From Gari tellinella (Eukaryota; Mollusca; Bivalvia; Cardiida; Psammobiidae), in assembly GCA_922989275.2 (NCBI GenBank), contig OV277856.1, positions 87,997,038-88,061,037 on the forward strand: a DNA stretch of 64,000 nt, read 5' to 3'. This document shows positions 63,639-64,000 of this stretch, piece after piece. Within the stretch, counting starts at the first letter, position 1. Every line of letters starts with the position of its first letter. The notes beneath the pieces were generated by a model that was not told where the DNA came from, ran no database searches, and saw only the letters and a program-made list of their open reading frames with translations. The position numbers were made by a program, and so were the translations under genes.

Positions 63639-63772
63639 GTACGTACCCTGGAGAATTTCCCCCCAATACATGTGTTTATCCCTTTACCACATAGCTTGTT
63701 TCTAGTTTTGAAGATATGTGACAACTTAAAGCAGGTTGAAAGTAAAGCAGAAAGCGCCTGCTTTAACCCTTT

Positions 63773-64000
63773 CCCTCATAGAAGGGCCTTTTAGCGGCTA
63801 TGATTTATTCCTACGCTAAAGAAAATAGTTCCTGTTTATACCCTCATGAACAATTACCATTACTTATATTTTATATAGTATAGCAGATTTTAGCTTAAAG
63901 CAGGCTGAAAGTAAAGCAGAATGCGCCTTAAGGCGCATTCTGCTTTACTTTCAACCTGCTTTAATTGATCACCTGCCTTCAATGTTATAAACAGGTTATA
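63773..64000. mobile_element. Family-1 foldback running off the window, nested in another
   Basis: TTAACCCTTTCCCTCATAGA and a perfect core 'cagaatgcgccttaaggcgc'. It begins at the TTAA of a hairpin arm ('gcgcctgcttTAA') of an outer family-1 copy starting at about 63678. Confidence 0.88.

Noticed and set aside
6481..63960. Hairpins as bacterial terminators or riboswitches
   Set aside because: They are parts of repeated TIR elements inside introns, not at gene ends.
1..64000. tRNA, rRNA or SINE genes
   Set aside because: I looked for A/B-box-like or cloverleaf sequences in the intron repeats and saw none I could defend.

Overview
The window looks like animal, most likely bivalve-mollusc, nuclear DNA (inferred, no search run). 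It is AT-rich, has no bacterial-style gene packing, and carries short GT-AG-bounded exons in introns of about 0.2 to 6 kb. The introns are packed with short foldback transposons, a LINE and the 'agctcacctgag' and 'ggggcat...ccgtccgtc' repeat types I associate with mollusc genomes. Species is not determined.

One plus-strand gene runs through the window. I could chain 42 internal exons (4832-63638). Their splice phases agree at every junction and together they give 6,780 nt, or 2,260 codons, with no stop. Neither the start nor the end of the gene is present. The exons repeat as a four-exon module: type a, phase 0/0, about 63-71 codons with a spaced Cys pair; type b, 0/2; type c, 2/1; type d, 1/0. 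The window shows the last three exons of one module, eight complete modules, one module lacking its type-a exon, and one more complete module. The protein is helical-looking, has many N-glycosylation sequons and no membrane segment, ATPase or kinase motif here. My best guess is the enlarged first extracellular domain of an ABCA-family lipid transporter (ABCA12/ABCA13-like), from resemblance to ABCA lumenal motifs; this is tentative.

The introns hold most of the remaining structure. (1) About 45 copies or fragments of a ~250-bp foldback element with ends TTAACCCATTACCCCATA / inverse, and about 15 of a second, ~245-bp family, both bounded by TTAA, which suggests piggyBac-type mobilisation. They nest in each other at TTAA sites. 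(2) Several Tc1/mariner-like MITE families with TA-flanked ends. (3) A 5'-truncated LINE (22311-25776, minus) with an intact reverse-transcriptase ORF, inserted in a second-family foldback with a 12-bp target duplication. (4) A 67-bp tandem array made from the 3' end of one exon plus its splice donor, split by a 3.2-kb TIR element (9331-12556). (5) Two copies of a ~1.4-kb 'agctcacctgag' element with internal tandem repeats (26695-28068, 37850-39208), both inside foldback elements. (6) A 1.9-kb TIR element (45306-47224).

Region by region: 1-4831 is repeats only; 4832-8774 holds exons 1-4; 8775-14512 is the minisatellite plus insert; 14513-21334 holds exons 5-12; 21335-26183 is the LINE intron; 26184-44518 holds exons 13-27; 44519-47384 holds the 1.9-kb element; 47385-63638 holds exons 28-42; the tail is foldback DNA.
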